From: Lewinellaceae bacterium
GTDB taxonomy: Bacteria > Bacteroidota > Bacteroidia > Chitinophagales > Saprospiraceae
Assembly (NCBI GenBank): GCA_020636405.1
Contig: JACJXW010000004.1
Span: forward strand, 2,344,001 to 2,408,000
Length of the DNA stretch: 64,000 nucleotides
Reading direction: 5' to 3'
Positions within the stretch are counted from its first letter, which is position 1; the number at the start of each line of letters is the position of its first letter. The notes beneath the pieces were generated by a model, which was given only the letters and a program-made list of their open reading frames with translations, made no database searches and was not told where the DNA came from. This document shows, one piece after another, positions 1-8,233 of the stretch. A program made the translations under genes and the position numbers.

Positions 1-2616
1 TTCGCTACCGTCGAATCGCGAAAAAGGGGCATTACGGCTTCCGAATTCTGGGGCTTCAGCAGCGCCTGGAACGAGAATCTGGTAGTGGGGGGGCGCTATC
101 ATAATGGCAATACGGCTATTCGCCCCTCATTCGGTGCGGGACAGTCCCTTCGGCTGGGCGGGGGGGAAGCGCCAACGGGCTACCTCAACCCAGGAGGAAG
201 GGGCGTGGCCTACTTCTCGGATATCAGCTCCCAGGTCATCCCCGAGGAATTGTCGGGCGCGGTCCTGGGGCTGCCTCAATTGCAGTATTACCCTTCAGAG
301 TCCTATTTTGCGGCTCACTCCAGCGAATTGGAGTTTGCTCCCCACTGTTATAACCACATCTATATCGGCCAGGGCCACCGGTTGTGGAAATCGGAGAACG
401 GGGGGCAGTCGTTTACTCTGGTAAAGGCGTTCGGCGCCGATCCCGACCGCCCCCTGCTGCACTTTGAAATATCCCGCAGTAACCCTCGGGTGATGTACGT
501 ATACCAGCGCACTTCCTTCTACGGGGCGACGCTCCACCACACGGACGACGGCGGGCAGAGCTGGCAGCAGCGGCCATTCCCCTCGGGTATCGGCTCCCAG
601 CGCGCGGGCGTCCTGGCCCTTAACCCGGAGAACGAGAACGAACTGTGGGTAGCTTTTGCCCACCAGAACAACGATGGCGCCAAGGTATTCCGCACCCTGG
701 ATGGGGGGGGCAGCTGGGAGAACCAAACCACTGCTTTGCTGGACGGCCACCGCGCCCAGGCGATCTTCTACCAGGGAGGTACAGACGGGAGTGTCTACCT
801 GGGAACGGACAAGGCCGTTTTCTACCGCGACAACAGCACGGGCGGCTGGCAATTCTACAACGAAGGGCTGCCCCTGCGAACCCAGTCGAACATCTTCCGG
901 CCCTACTACCGGGAAGGTAAATTGCGGATGGGTACCTACAGCCACGGCGCCTGGGAGGTTCCCTTTGCGGTATCTTCCCTTCCGCTTGCCCAACCGACGG
1001 TGGATAAACTGTCCTCCGGCTGCCTGCGCGACACCTTTTACTTCGACGATTATTCCATCCTCAGCCACCAGGGCGCCAGCTGGCAATGGAGTTTTTCGCC
1101 CGAACCCGACTACGTGAGCGCCCACAATGTGCGCAACCCGAAAGTGGTGTTTGGAACCGAAGGCCATTATTCCGTAACCCTGGCCATTACCAATGAGATA
1201 GGGCAGAGCAGTACCCGGGCCCTTCAGGGCGGCATTTCGGTACAAGCCTGCCAGGTGGATACGATCCCCGGGCTGGCGCTCCATCTACAGAATACGGGCG
1301 ACTATGCTTCCATCGAGGGGCTGCCCATCAACGGCAATGAGCTCACCATTACGGCCTGGGTGCGCCCCGAGGGCGTACAACCGGATTATACCGGCATCGT
1401 CATGTCCAGCGGCGGCCCCGCGGCGGGTTTTAATTTCCGCCCCGGCATGGAGCTGGGTTACCACTGGCCGGGCGGAGCCTGGTGGTGGAGCAGCGGCCTG
1501 ACGGTGCCTGTGGATGAATGGTCGTATGTAGCTATGGTGGTGCGCCCGGATGGCATCACGCTCTACCTCAACGGCCGGAGCGCTACCCACCAATTTCCTG
1601 TACAGGCGGTAGACTTCCGGGGGGTGGCCTCTTTACTGGGGCGCTACCGCGACTGGGATAGCCGCAATTTCAAAGGGCTGATCGATGAGGTACGCATCTA
1701 CGGGCGCGCGCTGGAAACTTCTGAGATTCGTTTGCTTCGCCATCTTACCAGCCGGCCGGAGCAGGAACCGGAACTGCTGGCCTATTTCCAGTTCAACGAA
1801 CCGGAAGGCCTGGCGCTCAACAAGCTGGAGGGAGCTCATGCCGTGTTGGCGGGCAACGCCGGGCGTACCCTTTCTACCGTACCGGTGGGCAGCGGTGTCA
1901 GCGTGATGCAGCTGTTGGATCAACAGGGCGCCTTTACTTTTGACGGAACGGGGCTGAGCCTTTCTATGGGAGGGGGCGCCGTCGTTCCCAACGGCCCTGT
2001 GGTGGTGAGCCGCCTGAACGTGCCGCCGGATGCGGCCCCCGGCCAGGATGTATTGCCTCCTGGCGGCTATTGGATCATCAACAGTTACGGCCTGAACACC
2101 AATTGGGGCCCGCTGCAGGGGCTTTCTCTGGGGGGCGTGCCCATCCCGGCGGCGGCAGCGGAGCAGCCCGATATTTTCAGCCTTCACCACCGGCCCGAGA
2201 ATGCTGATGGCGATACGTGGAGCCCTGCCCTTTCCCAGGCAGTGACAGCCTTGCCCGGAGAAACGGAAGGCATTCTGGGCTTTGGGCCGGATAACAGCCT
2301 TCCGGGTGCTGGCCAGCTCCTTCTCCGGCAGGGGGAGCTGGTGGGAACACAGCAACCGCTATTGCCTCAGGCATCTGTGGCCTACCCTAATCCGCTTCTC
2401 CGGGGAGAGCCGTTAAAGATAGCACTTCGCGATCCAGGCGAGTATGCCATCACCATCTGTGATAGCAGCGGGAAAGTGGCCTGGAAGGGCCATCGGCGCG
2501 GGCCTCTTGTGACGCTGGATGGCCTTTCGCTGGCGGCAGGCGTGTATACCTGTTACATTGCTTCGGAGGCCTATATGGCTGCCTGCCGGCTGGTGGTGGT
2601 GGAGGGTAAAGACTGA
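1..2616 (+). CDS. Secreted beta-propeller/PKD/LamG protein with T9SS type A sorting domain (5' end outside window)
   Basis: The reading frame is open from base 1, so the gene starts upstream; the internal GTG at 85 is not a credible start. Seen: three Asp-box (BNR) motifs of the form S/T-x-(D/N)-G-G-x-S-(F/W) near bases 385-415, 535-560 and 690-715, typical of sialidase/sortilin-like beta-propellers; a PKD-like segment about 1070-1245; a LamG/concanavalin-like domain about 1270-1740 with the usual W-x-Y-V-A and D-E-V-R-I-Y-x-R motifs; and a C-terminal region from about 2365 with A-Y-P-N-P and a final L-A-A-G-V-Y strand pattern, which matches the type A (TIGR04183-like) sorting signal of the type IX secretion system. 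It is therefore expected to be exported across the outer membrane and anchored or released. Substrate unknown; sugar or protein binding at the surface is an inference. Confidence 0.8.
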   Translation, partial: FATVESRKRGITASEFWGFSSAWNENLVVGGRYHNGNTAIRPSFGAGQSLRLGGGEAPTGYLNPGGRGVAYFSDISSQVIPEELSGAVLGLPQLQYYPSESYFAAHSSELEFAPHCYNHIYIGQGHRLWKSENGGQSFTLVKAFGADPDRPLLHFEISRSNPRVMYVYQRTSFYGATLHHTDDGGQSWQQRPFPSGIGSQRAGVLALNPENENELWVAFAHQNNDGAKVFRTLDGGGSWENQTTALLDGHRAQAIFYQGGTDGSVYLGTDKAVFYRDNSTGGWQFYNEGLPLRTQSNIFRPYYREGKLRMGTYSHGAWEVPFAVSSLPLAQPTVDKLSSGCLRDTFYFDDYSILSHQGASWQWSFSPEPDYVSAHNVRNPKVVFGTEGHYSVTLAITNEIGQSSTRALQGGISVQACQVDTIPGLALHLQNTGDYASIEGLPINGNELTITAWVRPEGVQPDYTGIVMSSGGPAAGFNFRPGMELGYHWPGGAWWWSSGLTVPVDEWSYVAMVVRPDGITLYLNGRSATHQFPVQAVDFRGVASLLGRYRDWDSRNFKGLIDEVRIYGRALETSEIRLLRHLTSRPEQEPELLAYFQFNEPEGLALNKLEGAHAVLAGNAGRTLSTVPVGSGVSVMQLLDQQGAFTFDGTGLSLSMGGGAVVPNGPVVVSRLNVPPDAAPGQDVLPPGGYWIINSYGLNTNWGPLQGLSLGGVPIPAAAAEQPDIFSLHHRPENADGDTWSPALSQAVTALPGETEGILGFGPDNSLPGAGQLLLRQGELVGTQQPLLPQASVAYPNPLLRGEPLKIALRDPGEYAITICDSSGKVAWKGHRRGPLVTLDGLSLAAGVYTCYIASEAYMAACRLVVVEGKD

Positions 2617-2663
2617 GATTTAACAGAACCTGGAATATCCGGTTGTACAACTTCGGCGGGAAT

Positions 2664-2695
2664 AAAAAAACTGGCTGCGGAAAACCCACAGCCAG
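2664..2695 (-). terminator. Rho-independent terminator of phaC
   Basis: On the minus strand a 7-bp stem (CTGGCTG/CAGCCAG, bases 2671-2677 with 2689-2695) with an 11-base loop is followed directly by seven T (2664-2670). It lies about 85 bases past the phaC stop and points in the same direction. Confidence 0.75.
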
Positions 2696-2778
2696 CTCAG
2701 CCCTAACCAAATTAAAACCAGGTATTACCAGACGAACAAATTTCTTATTTCAGGTACTTCTACAGCACCTTTCAGCTC

Positions 2779-3837
2779 TTAATTATCCCGCTCTTTCAGC
2801 CAGGTAGCAATGGCCGGGGTCAGCAGTTTTTGGGAGCGGCTGCCGACGAACACGCCGATATGGCCACCGGGGAATTCCATCAGTTCTTTATCCTTGGAGC
2901 TGACCAGGTCGTTGATCGGGGTGGTCGTTTCCGGAGGAACGATATGGTCTTCCTTGGCATAGATGGTCAGGATGGGCATTTTAATATTCTTCAGTTCGAC
3001 TTTGCGGCCGCCCAATTCGAATTTCCCCTGGATCAGCTTATTGTGCTGGTACATATCCTTGATGAAGCGGCGGTAAGTTTCGCCGGCCTGGGCCGGGCTG
3101 TCGGCAACCCAGTGCTCCATGCGGAGGAAGTTCATGAGGCGGCCCTGGTCTGCCATCGTTTCCGGCAGCGCCATGTATTTGCGCGTTTTGTTCATGGGCT
3201 TGAGCAGGTCGAAGCCGGTGTTGAGGAAATCGCCGGGAACAATACCGCCGAAGCCGTCGACGATGGCGTCGACATCCATATCTTTGGCCCACTTGAAGAG
3301 CAGGCCTTCCTTGTTGTCAAAATCTACGGGGGTGACCAGGGTGACCAGGTTCTTGATCTTTTCCGGGAAAAGAGAGGAATAGATCAGGCTGAAGGTGCCG
3401 CCCTGGCAGACGCCGAGCAAGTTGACCTTGCTGATCCCATGTTCTTCGCAGATGAAATCCACACAATCGTTCATATTGCCGAGAATGTAGTCTTCCATGG
3501 TCTTGTAGCGATCAATCTTGGTTGGGTAGCCCCAGTCGATCAGGTAGACGTCGATGCCTTCGCTGACCAGTTTGCGGATAAGGCTGCGGTCGGGCTGCAG
3601 GTCCATCATTTCCCAGCGGTTGACGAGGGCGTAGGAGACCAGGGCCGGCGTTTTGGCTTCTGCTTTGCCTTCGCGCTCAAAGTGGTAAAGTTTCACTTTG
3701 CCGTCTTCCCAAACGGTTTTGCGGGGTGCAGTTGCAATATCGACGTCCTTTACTCCGGAGATGTTGCGGAGAGCATCGGAAACGGTGTTTACATTTTCTA
3801 GAATTTGGTCGCTCAACTTGGCGTTTGTGTTACTCAT
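2779..3837 (-). CDS. phaC: Class III poly(3-hydroxyalkanoate) synthase, catalytic subunit PhaC
   Basis: Polymerises (R)-3-hydroxyacyl-CoA into PHA at the granule surface, as a complex with PhaE. The 352-residue length is that of class III PhaC (about 355), shorter than class I/II enzymes (about 560-590). The alpha/beta-hydrolase fold shows a lipase-like box G-V-C-Q-G-G with nucleophile Cys144, catalytic Asp297 in K-E-D-H-I-V-P, and His326 in G-G-H-I-G. The start is ATG at 3837. phaE lies upstream on the same strand, but terminator-like hairpins separate the two, so phaC may have its own promoter; I could not pick one out. Assignment is firm. Confidence 0.95.
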   Translation of the reverse strand: MSNTNAKLSDQILENVNTVSDALRNISGVKDVDIATAPRKTVWEDGKVKLYHFEREGKAEAKTPALVSYALVNRWEMMDLQPDRSLIRKLVSEGIDVYLIDWGYPTKIDRYKTMEDYILGNMNDCVDFICEEHGISKVNLLGVCQGGTFSLIYSSLFPEKIKNLVTLVTPVDFDNKEGLLFKWAKDMDVDAIVDGFGGIVPGDFLNTGFDLLKPMNKTRKYMALPETMADQGRLMNFLRMEHWVADSPAQAGETYRRFIKDMYQHNKLIQGKFELGGRKVELKNIKMPILTIYAKEDHIVPPETTTPINDLVSSKDKELMEFPGGHIGVFVGSRSQKLLTPAIATWLKERDN

Positions 3838-3889
3838 CGCTCTAGTTTTTTGCCACGGGGGCTCAGTTAATACTCTGGTTTTGATCAGG

Positions 3890-3917
3890 AAAAACCAGAG
3901 GCGGCTTCCCGCCTCTG
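3890..3917 (-). terminator. Terminator-like hairpin between phaE and phaC
   Basis: A 9-bp perfect stem (CAGAGGCGG, 3896-3904, with 3909-3917), tetraloop CTTC, followed on the minus strand by GG and five T (3890-3894 on the plus strand are A). It is downstream of phaE and upstream of phaC, so it would end phaE transcription or attenuate read-through into phaC. Confidence 0.6.
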
Positions 3918-3950
3918 ATTAGGTTTTAAAAGTGTCAAGTACCGGTGACT

Positions 3951-3977
3951 AAAGAAAAGCTCAACATCGGTTGAGCT
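3951..3977 (-). terminator. Second terminator-like hairpin after phaE
   Basis: An 8-bp perfect stem AGCTCAAC/GTTGAGCT (3958-3965 with 3970-3977) with a 4-base loop; reading the minus strand, the stem ends in CTTTTCTTT. The T tract is interrupted, so it is weaker than the neighbouring hairpin at 3890-3917. Confidence 0.45.
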
Positions 3978-4008
3978 GTGGGATGTCGGGTGGTTAAGGG
4001 AGGATTCC

Positions 4009-4070
4009 GTTACCGGCTTTTCGGCGCCCTTGTGCCAGATACAGGACACAGGTAGCCGAAAACCGGTAAC
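4009..4070. repeat. Inverted repeat directly downstream of the phaE reading frame
   Basis: Arms of 17 and 16 bases (4009-4025 and 4055-4070) are complementary except for one extra C; each has GTTACCGG plus TTTTCGGC. No T tract follows, so this is a stable RNA or DNA hairpin rather than a standard terminator. It is the third hairpin in a 240-base spacer. Confidence 0.5.
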
Positions 4071-4082
4071 CGAAGGTTCTCA

Positions 4083-4316
4083 CTAAAGCAGTGTTTTGGC
4101 TTGTTTGGCCCATTCGTCGCGCTTGGCGCGGCCCTGGAAAACACCCAGCAATTCATCGATCATATCGTATTCGCGGGTTGTCATTTTGCTGACTTGCTGG
4201 TACGTATAGACGCCCAGCTCGTTCAACATGTTTTCCAGTTTTGGGCCAATGCCTTTGATCTGCTTCAGGTCGTCGGCCTGGGTTTTTGAAGCCAGGCCTA
4301 TTCTGTCAATTAACTT
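4083..4316 (-). CDS. Helix-hairpin-helix tail of PhaE, encoded in the +1 frame past an A10 run
   Basis: This stretch continues phaE in another frame. Reading from the lysine codon at 4316 it encodes about 77 residues with a clear helix-hairpin-helix core L-K-Q-I-K-G-I-G-P-K-L and a C-terminal G-R-A-K-R-D-E-W-A-x-Q-A-K motif. From memory, the same type of small domain (predicted flap-endonuclease-like 5' nuclease/HHH family, COG3743-like) is found as a tail on alphaproteobacterial NuoE and ribosomal L21. The zero frame of phaE ends ten codons before it would be reached; loss of one A from the ten-A run (4315-4324), or a +1 ribosomal shift, gives one 533-residue protein. Codons of the same frame upstream of the run look like shifted phaE, so an independent gene starting at 4481 is unlikely. 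Confidence 0.6.
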   Translation of the reverse strand, partial: KLIDRIGLASKTQADDLKQIKGIGPKLENMLNELGVYTYQQVSKMTTREYDMIDELLGVFQGRAKRDEWAKQAKTLL

Positions 4317-5685
4317 TTTTTTTTGAGGCGCCTTTACCTTTTGTTTCGGTAACCTCTGCTGTTTTGGCGACCATAGGCTTGCCGGCCAGCAGCAGTGCCT
4401 TTTCCAGTTCGGCGACTTTCTGTTCGAGTTTGCGCATCTTCTGGCGCAGGGCGTTGGACTCCTTGGCGATGTCGTCCCCATCCGACTTGGTCAGGAAGGG
4501 AAGGTCGGCATAGGTCAGTTCCATGATCTTGTCGGTCATGGACTTGATGGTAGTACCGGTGGAAGCCACTTCGCTCTGTAATTTGGAATATTCTTCGGAG
4601 TGCAGTACTTCCAGAAGGGTGTCTTCCAGGGTATTGACGTAGTGCTGGAAGAAGGCCTGGAAGTCCGGCATATCTTTGCTGTCCTTGTACTTCTTGAAGA
4701 AGTCGCGGATGGTATCCGGCATGGCGAATTGGCCGGCCTCATAGACCTTGGTCTGGAGTTCGGCCGACTTGAGGACGAAGGAGATGTAGGCGAACTGGAT
4801 GTCGCGCATCAGCTTGGCCGATTCGGTCTGGCGGCCTTGTGCCATGATGTTGTAGAAAGGCGCCAGCTGGTCGCGCATGCGGTTATTGAAGTCCGTAGCC
4901 ATTTCGAAGAAAGGCAGGTTGCCTTTGCTCATGTACTCGCGCATTTTTTCTTTCCAGGTATCGCTAACGGAAGACCAGTCGCCCGCCTCTTTATTGGTAT
5001 AGGAGAGGTAGGTTTCGAACCATTGATTGACGTTTTCGATCAGCTCGCTGGTGTTGCCCACCGGGCGGAAGCCCATCATCTGGTTGACCACTTTCTGGTA
5101 GGCGTCCGGGGAGAAGTACTTGTCGATCATCTCCTTGGTGTACATACCGTTCTGGATGAGGCGCTGTAGCGGTTCCCAGTAGCGCTGCAGGTAATCGTAG
5201 GATTCTACGAAGTTGGTAAAGTGCGGGCGCATGCTGTAGGGCATTTTGTCGTAGACCTGTTCGCTCATCCACTTGTTGCCTTTATTCATCCACTCTTTCC
5301 AGTTCTTCATGCCTTCTTCGAAGAAACCGGCGGGATTGAAGGCTCCTTTGTATTCCGGGAGTTTCAGTCCCATTTTTTCGGCGTTATCCTGGTAGAACTT
5401 CGCCCACTTCTGGGCGTATTCCGTTTGCAGTTCCATCCATGCGCGCATTTTTTCCGGCGCTTGTTCGAGGGCTTTCTGCGGATCCTGTCCCGCCTTTACG
5501 GCCTGTTCGAAGAATTCCTGCTGTTTTTTGAACCACTCGGTAAAGAGGTCCTGGGCATCATCCTTGGCCTTTCCGTTGGCCTGGGTTTGGGGGGTAAAAG
5601 CTTTGGTCATCTGTTCAGAGAGGCTGGACCAGAACTCCATGGCCTTTTTTTGCCCTTCTATGATGGTATCAAATTGGTTACTCAT
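4306..5685 (-). CDS. phaE: Class III PHA synthase accessory subunit PhaE
   Basis: PhaE partners PhaC in class III synthases and helps set activity and granule placement. The 459-residue product is rich in Trp, Phe and charged residues, has an N-terminal segment typical of PhaE (F-W-x-x-L-S-E-Q-M), a central helical body and a heptad-like helix near residues 415-445, then a low-complexity Lys/Gly/Thr tail ending K-K-K-V-N. It is longer than proteobacterial PhaE (about 350-370). The ATG at 5685 is the only good start. The zero-frame stop comes just after ten consecutive A (4315-4324), and a well-conserved helix-hairpin-helix domain follows in the shifted frame (see 4083-4316). The tail may therefore be joined by slippage, or the stop is an indel or sequencing artefact. 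Confidence 0.85.
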   Translation of the reverse strand: MSNQFDTIIEGQKKAMEFWSSLSEQMTKAFTPQTQANGKAKDDAQDLFTEWFKKQQEFFEQAVKAGQDPQKALEQAPEKMRAWMELQTEYAQKWAKFYQDNAEKMGLKLPEYKGAFNPAGFFEEGMKNWKEWMNKGNKWMSEQVYDKMPYSMRPHFTNFVESYDYLQRYWEPLQRLIQNGMYTKEMIDKYFSPDAYQKVVNQMMGFRPVGNTSELIENVNQWFETYLSYTNKEAGDWSSVSDTWKEKMREYMSKGNLPFFEMATDFNNRMRDQLAPFYNIMAQGRQTESAKLMRDIQFAYISFVLKSAELQTKVYEAGQFAMPDTIRDFFKKYKDSKDMPDFQAFFQHYVNTLEDTLLEVLHSEEYSKLQSEVASTGTTIKSMTDKIMELTYADLPFLTKSDGDDIAKESNALRQKMRKLEQKVAELEKALLLAGKPMVAKTAEVTETKGKGASKKKVN

Positions 5686-5864
5686 GGCCTTGTTGATTTG
5701 AATTGAAAAAGTGATTTGGATCGTAGGTGAGGATAAGGGATAACTGGTTATCGGTCATTTGTTACGGAATGGTGATTCAGTCGGGAAAGGTTCTTCAGTC
5801 GGAGATAAGTAACCAATAACAAACAACCAGTAACCCCTTACTTGCCCTTTAGCAGGGCTTCAGC

Positions 5865-6305
5865 TTAGTTCATGTATTCCTGTACGACCTTGGCGTTGGC
5901 AGTGCTGGTGTCGTAGACCGTTTTCATTGTTTCCTGGTACAGTTCTGCCAATCTCTTGGCGCGCTCCTGCTGGGTTTCGAGAGCATTGGTAGGCCAAACG
6001 TTCTTGAAGTAGTCAACCGTTTTCTTGTAAAGGTCCATTGACAGCTCAACACTCTTGGTGTAATCAGCGGTGAAGGCGCCCCAAAAGTCCTTTTGGTATT
6101 TTTCGAGGTTGGTTTTGTCAACCATTTTTTCAGTCAGTTCTGCATAGCGAGTGTAGTACTCGTTCAGCAGCTTGCCGGCGTCCTCTGCGGCGTTCTTGTC
6201 GGGCATTGCTGTTTCAACTACTGTGTTGGCGTAGTTGAGAAAGGAAGAATACAGCTTGTTCTGGTTTTCGAGGATCTGGTCGAAATAATTCTTTGTGCCA
6301 GCCAT
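5865..6305 (-). CDS. Phasin-like PHA granule-associated protein
   Basis: The 146-residue product has no signal peptide, is almost entirely predicted helical and amphipathic (F-D-Q-I-L-E-N-Q-N-K-L-Y, then F-W-G-A-F and Y-Q-E-T-M-K-T-V-Y near the end), and resembles phasins and short PhaE-like proteins that coat PHA granules. It lies between phaE and the thiolase gene, all on one strand. I chose ATG 6305 over an upstream in-frame start at 6380 because the extra 25 residues do not look phasin-like and because a good promoter (6350-6380) sits inside them. Family membership is inferred from composition and context, not from a diagnostic motif. Confidence 0.7.
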   Translation of the reverse strand: MAGTKNYFDQILENQNKLYSSFLNYANTVVETAMPDKNAAEDAGKLLNEYYTRYAELTEKMVDKTNLEKYQKDFWGAFTADYTKSVELSMDLYKKTVDYFKNVWPTNALETQQERAKRLAELYQETMKTVYDTSTANAKVVQEYMN

Positions 6306-6349
6306 AGTTGAAAATTTTAAGAAGATTGAAATAATTTCTATTGATGGTA

Positions 6350-6380
6350 CAAAGGTACCGCGGGCGGCTTCCCTGATCAA
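6350..6380 (-). promoter_or_regulatory. Bacteroidota-type promoter of the phasin gene
   Basis: Minus strand: TTG (6378-6380), 20-base spacer, TACCTTTG (6350-6357), matching the Bacteroidota -33/-7 pattern TTG...TAnnTTTG. The expected start point near 6343 leaves a leader of about 38 bases before the ATG at 6305. Confidence 0.6.
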
Positions 6381-6494
6381 TAGGGGGTTCTATATGTTTA
6401 ACGCTGACTTTTTCGATGTTGTTCGTTAGTTGTGTTTATTAATTTATTGAAATACAGGGTTTTAAGTTTTAAAATGAGGGGGTTGACTTTTTTT

Positions 6495-6556
6495 TGGAAG
6501 CCGGAAGATGGAAATTGGAAGGCGGAACTCCCTTCCGACTTCCGACTTCCCACTTC
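6495..6556. repeat. Low-complexity GGAAG/CTTCC spacer repeat
   Basis: A run of GGAAG-type words is followed by CTTCCGACTTCC-type words, so that the left half can pair imperfectly with the right. Similar pieces recur at 19241-19324, 60354-60420 and 60893-60918. It directly abuts the thiolase stop codon. Confidence 0.55.
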
Positions 6557-6557
6557 C

Positions 6558-7736
6558 TCAAACCCGTTCAATAATAATAGAAGAAGCCCCGCCACCTCCG
6601 TTGCAGATGGCTGCCAGTCCGCGTTTGGCGTTTTTCTGATGCAGCACATTATTCAGGGTGGTAATGATGCGGGCTCCGCTGGCGCCGAGAGGGTGGCCCA
6701 GGGAAACAGCGCCTCCGAGGACATTGACCCTATCGGGGTCGAGTTCCATTAATTTGTTGAAAGCGAGGGTGACTACGGCGAAGGCTTCGTTGACCTCGTA
6801 GTAGTCGATGTCTTCCTTTGTCAGCCCGGCGCGTTGTAGTGCGATCGGTGCGGCTTTAGTAGGGGCAGTGGTGAACCACTCGGGCTCCTGGGCTGCATCG
6901 GCAAAGCTGAGGATGCGAGCCACCGGCTTGAGGCCGAGTTCTTTGACCTTTTCCTCACTGGCCAGCACCAGGGCGGCGGCGCCGTCGTTGATCGTGGAGG
7001 CATTGGCAGCTGTAACTGTGCCGTCTTTGGTGAATACCGGCCGCAGGCCAGGTATCTTTTCGAAGTTTACCCGCTTATACTCCTCATCTTCGGAGACGAT
7101 GATGGGGTCGCCCTTTCGTTGAGGCACTTCTACCGGTACGATCTCTTCTTTAAAGGCTCCGTTTTCGGTGCTGGCTGCCGACCGCTTGTAGGAGGTGATG
7201 GCAAATTCGTCCTGTTCTTCACGGGAGATGTTGTATTCCCGGGCTGTATTGTCGGCACAGACGCCCATAACAGCCTGGTTGTAGGCGTCAGTCAGGCCGT
7301 CCTTGACCATGCCGTCAACCAGTTCGCCATGGCCGTAGCCATAGCCGTATCGGGCCTTGGGAACGTAATAGGGCACGGAGCTCATGTTTTCCATGCCGCC
7401 GGCGACGATAATGTCCTGGTGGCCGAGCATGATGGCCTGAGCGGCGAACATAATTGCCTTGGCGCCGGAAGAGCACACTTTATTGACGGTAGTACAGGGT
7501 ACGGTATTGGGAATACCGGCATAAAGCGCGGCTTGCCGGGCCGGCGCCTGGCCCAGGTTGGCCGAATAGACGTTGCCCATGAAAACCTCCTGTACCTGAT
7601 CGGGCCGGACACCGGCCTTTTCCAGAGCGCCCTTGATGGCCGCTGCTCCGAGTTTGGGAGCGGGCACACTGGCGAGCACGCCGCCGAAACTGCCAATCGG
7701 CGTGCGGACAGCGGATACGATATACACTTTTCTCAT
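6558..7736 (-). CDS. phaA: Acetyl-CoA acetyltransferase (beta-ketothiolase) for PHA precursor supply
   Basis: Condenses two acetyl-CoA to acetoacetyl-CoA, the first step towards PHB; the same enzyme can work in fatty-acid or ketone turnover. From ATG 7736 the protein is 392 residues, the standard thiolase II length. Catalytic residues are in place: Cys88 in N-K-V-C-S-S-G, His348 in L-G-H-P-L-G-A-S-G and Cys378 in C-N-G-G-G-G-A-S. The C-N-G-G-G-G-A-S form is closer to mitochondrial ACAT1 than to the C-I-G-G-G-Q-G form of proteobacterial PhaA. A longer in-frame start at 7814 would add 26 poorly conserved residues. The PHA role is inferred from the neighbouring phaC, phaE, phasin-like and reductase genes. 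Confidence 0.93.
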   Translation of the reverse strand: MRKVYIVSAVRTPIGSFGGVLASVPAPKLGAAAIKGALEKAGVRPDQVQEVFMGNVYSANLGQAPARQAALYAGIPNTVPCTTVNKVCSSGAKAIMFAAQAIMLGHQDIIVAGGMENMSSVPYYVPKARYGYGYGHGELVDGMVKDGLTDAYNQAVMGVCADNTAREYNISREEQDEFAITSYKRSAASTENGAFKEEIVPVEVPQRKGDPIIVSEDEEYKRVNFEKIPGLRPVFTKDGTVTAANASTINDGAAALVLASEEKVKELGLKPVARILSFADAAQEPEWFTTAPTKAAPIALQRAGLTKEDIDYYEVNEAFAVVTLAFNKLMELDPDRVNVLGGAVSLGHPLGASGARIITTLNNVLHQKNAKRGLAAICNGGGGASSIIIERV

Positions 7737-7987
7737 GTTGAGTGGTTTTTGCTGCTGTTGGTGTTCGTTGTCGGTTGTTCTGGCGAATGTCGGGCATTTT
7801 AAGAACCCCGGCAACCATAAAACAATCTAGTAAACAGCCTGTATTTTAAAAATAATTCTTTTACTAATCAACCTTTTCCTTTTGTCAACCCCCGCAATTA
7901 TGGAATTTAATTTCCTGGTTATCAATTTTTTGTCCTGTTTGTTGTGGTTGAGTCGCCTTTAAGTCAGTGGCCTTAGCCTTTCAACAA

Positions 7988-8021
7988 TTGCTACTTCTTT
8001 TAAGTTGATTACATACATTTG
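7988..8021 (+). promoter_or_regulatory. Possible promoter of the acetoacetyl-CoA reductase gene
   Basis: TTG (7988-7990), 23-base spacer, TACATTTG (8014-8021). The -7 box is a full match, but the spacer is longer than the 20 bases at the two best promoters here. It would give a leader of about 200 bases holding the palindrome at 8059-8076 and the large hairpin at 8076-8175. I saw nothing clear in the rest of the 7737-8233 spacer. Confidence 0.35.
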
Positions 8022-8058
8022 AATGCCTCCTGATTGAACTCCCACTATTGGCTGGCAT

Positions 8059-8076
8059 TATCACTAAGTAGTGATA
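8059..8076. promoter_or_regulatory. Operator-like palindrome TATCACTA-AG-TAGTGATA
   Basis: Perfect 8-bp arms around a 2-base centre, in the divergent spacer between the thiolase and reductase genes. Its size and symmetry fit a dimeric helix-turn-helix repressor such as a TetR or GntR member; the regulator is unknown. Confidence 0.5.
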
Positions 8077-8175
8077 AAAAATAAATTCGACATTTGGGGC
8101 CAGTGAGTCAGGGGCGGCCTTCGCCCGCACAGGCTCCAGGCCACCCCTGACTCACTGACGTCGGATTTATTTTTT
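8076..8175. repeat. 100-base inverted repeat in the leader of the reductase gene
   Basis: Outer arms 8076-8091 and 8160-8175 (AAAAAATAAAT-C/T-CGAC type, one mismatch) and inner arms 8101-8119 and 8139-8157 (18 of 19 bases paired) form one long hairpin with an 18-19 base loop. On the plus strand it ends in TTTATTTTTT, on the minus strand likewise, so it could act as a bidirectional terminator, a leader structure or a miniature element. Confidence 0.6.
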
Positions 8176-8233
8176 AAATGTTCCTAAAGCCGATTGTACC
8201 GACAAGCCGACAGAATCCTAAATACAAATAAAT

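Noticed and set aside
2830..3801. Long open frame antisense to phaC
   Set aside because: Mirror of a GC-rich gene with biased third positions; no domain, no start context, and phaC is certain.
4317..4481. An independent 132-residue gene starting at 4481 and containing the HHH domain
   Set aside because: Its first 55 codons are phaE read out of frame and have an unnatural composition; only the part beyond the A10 run looks like protein.
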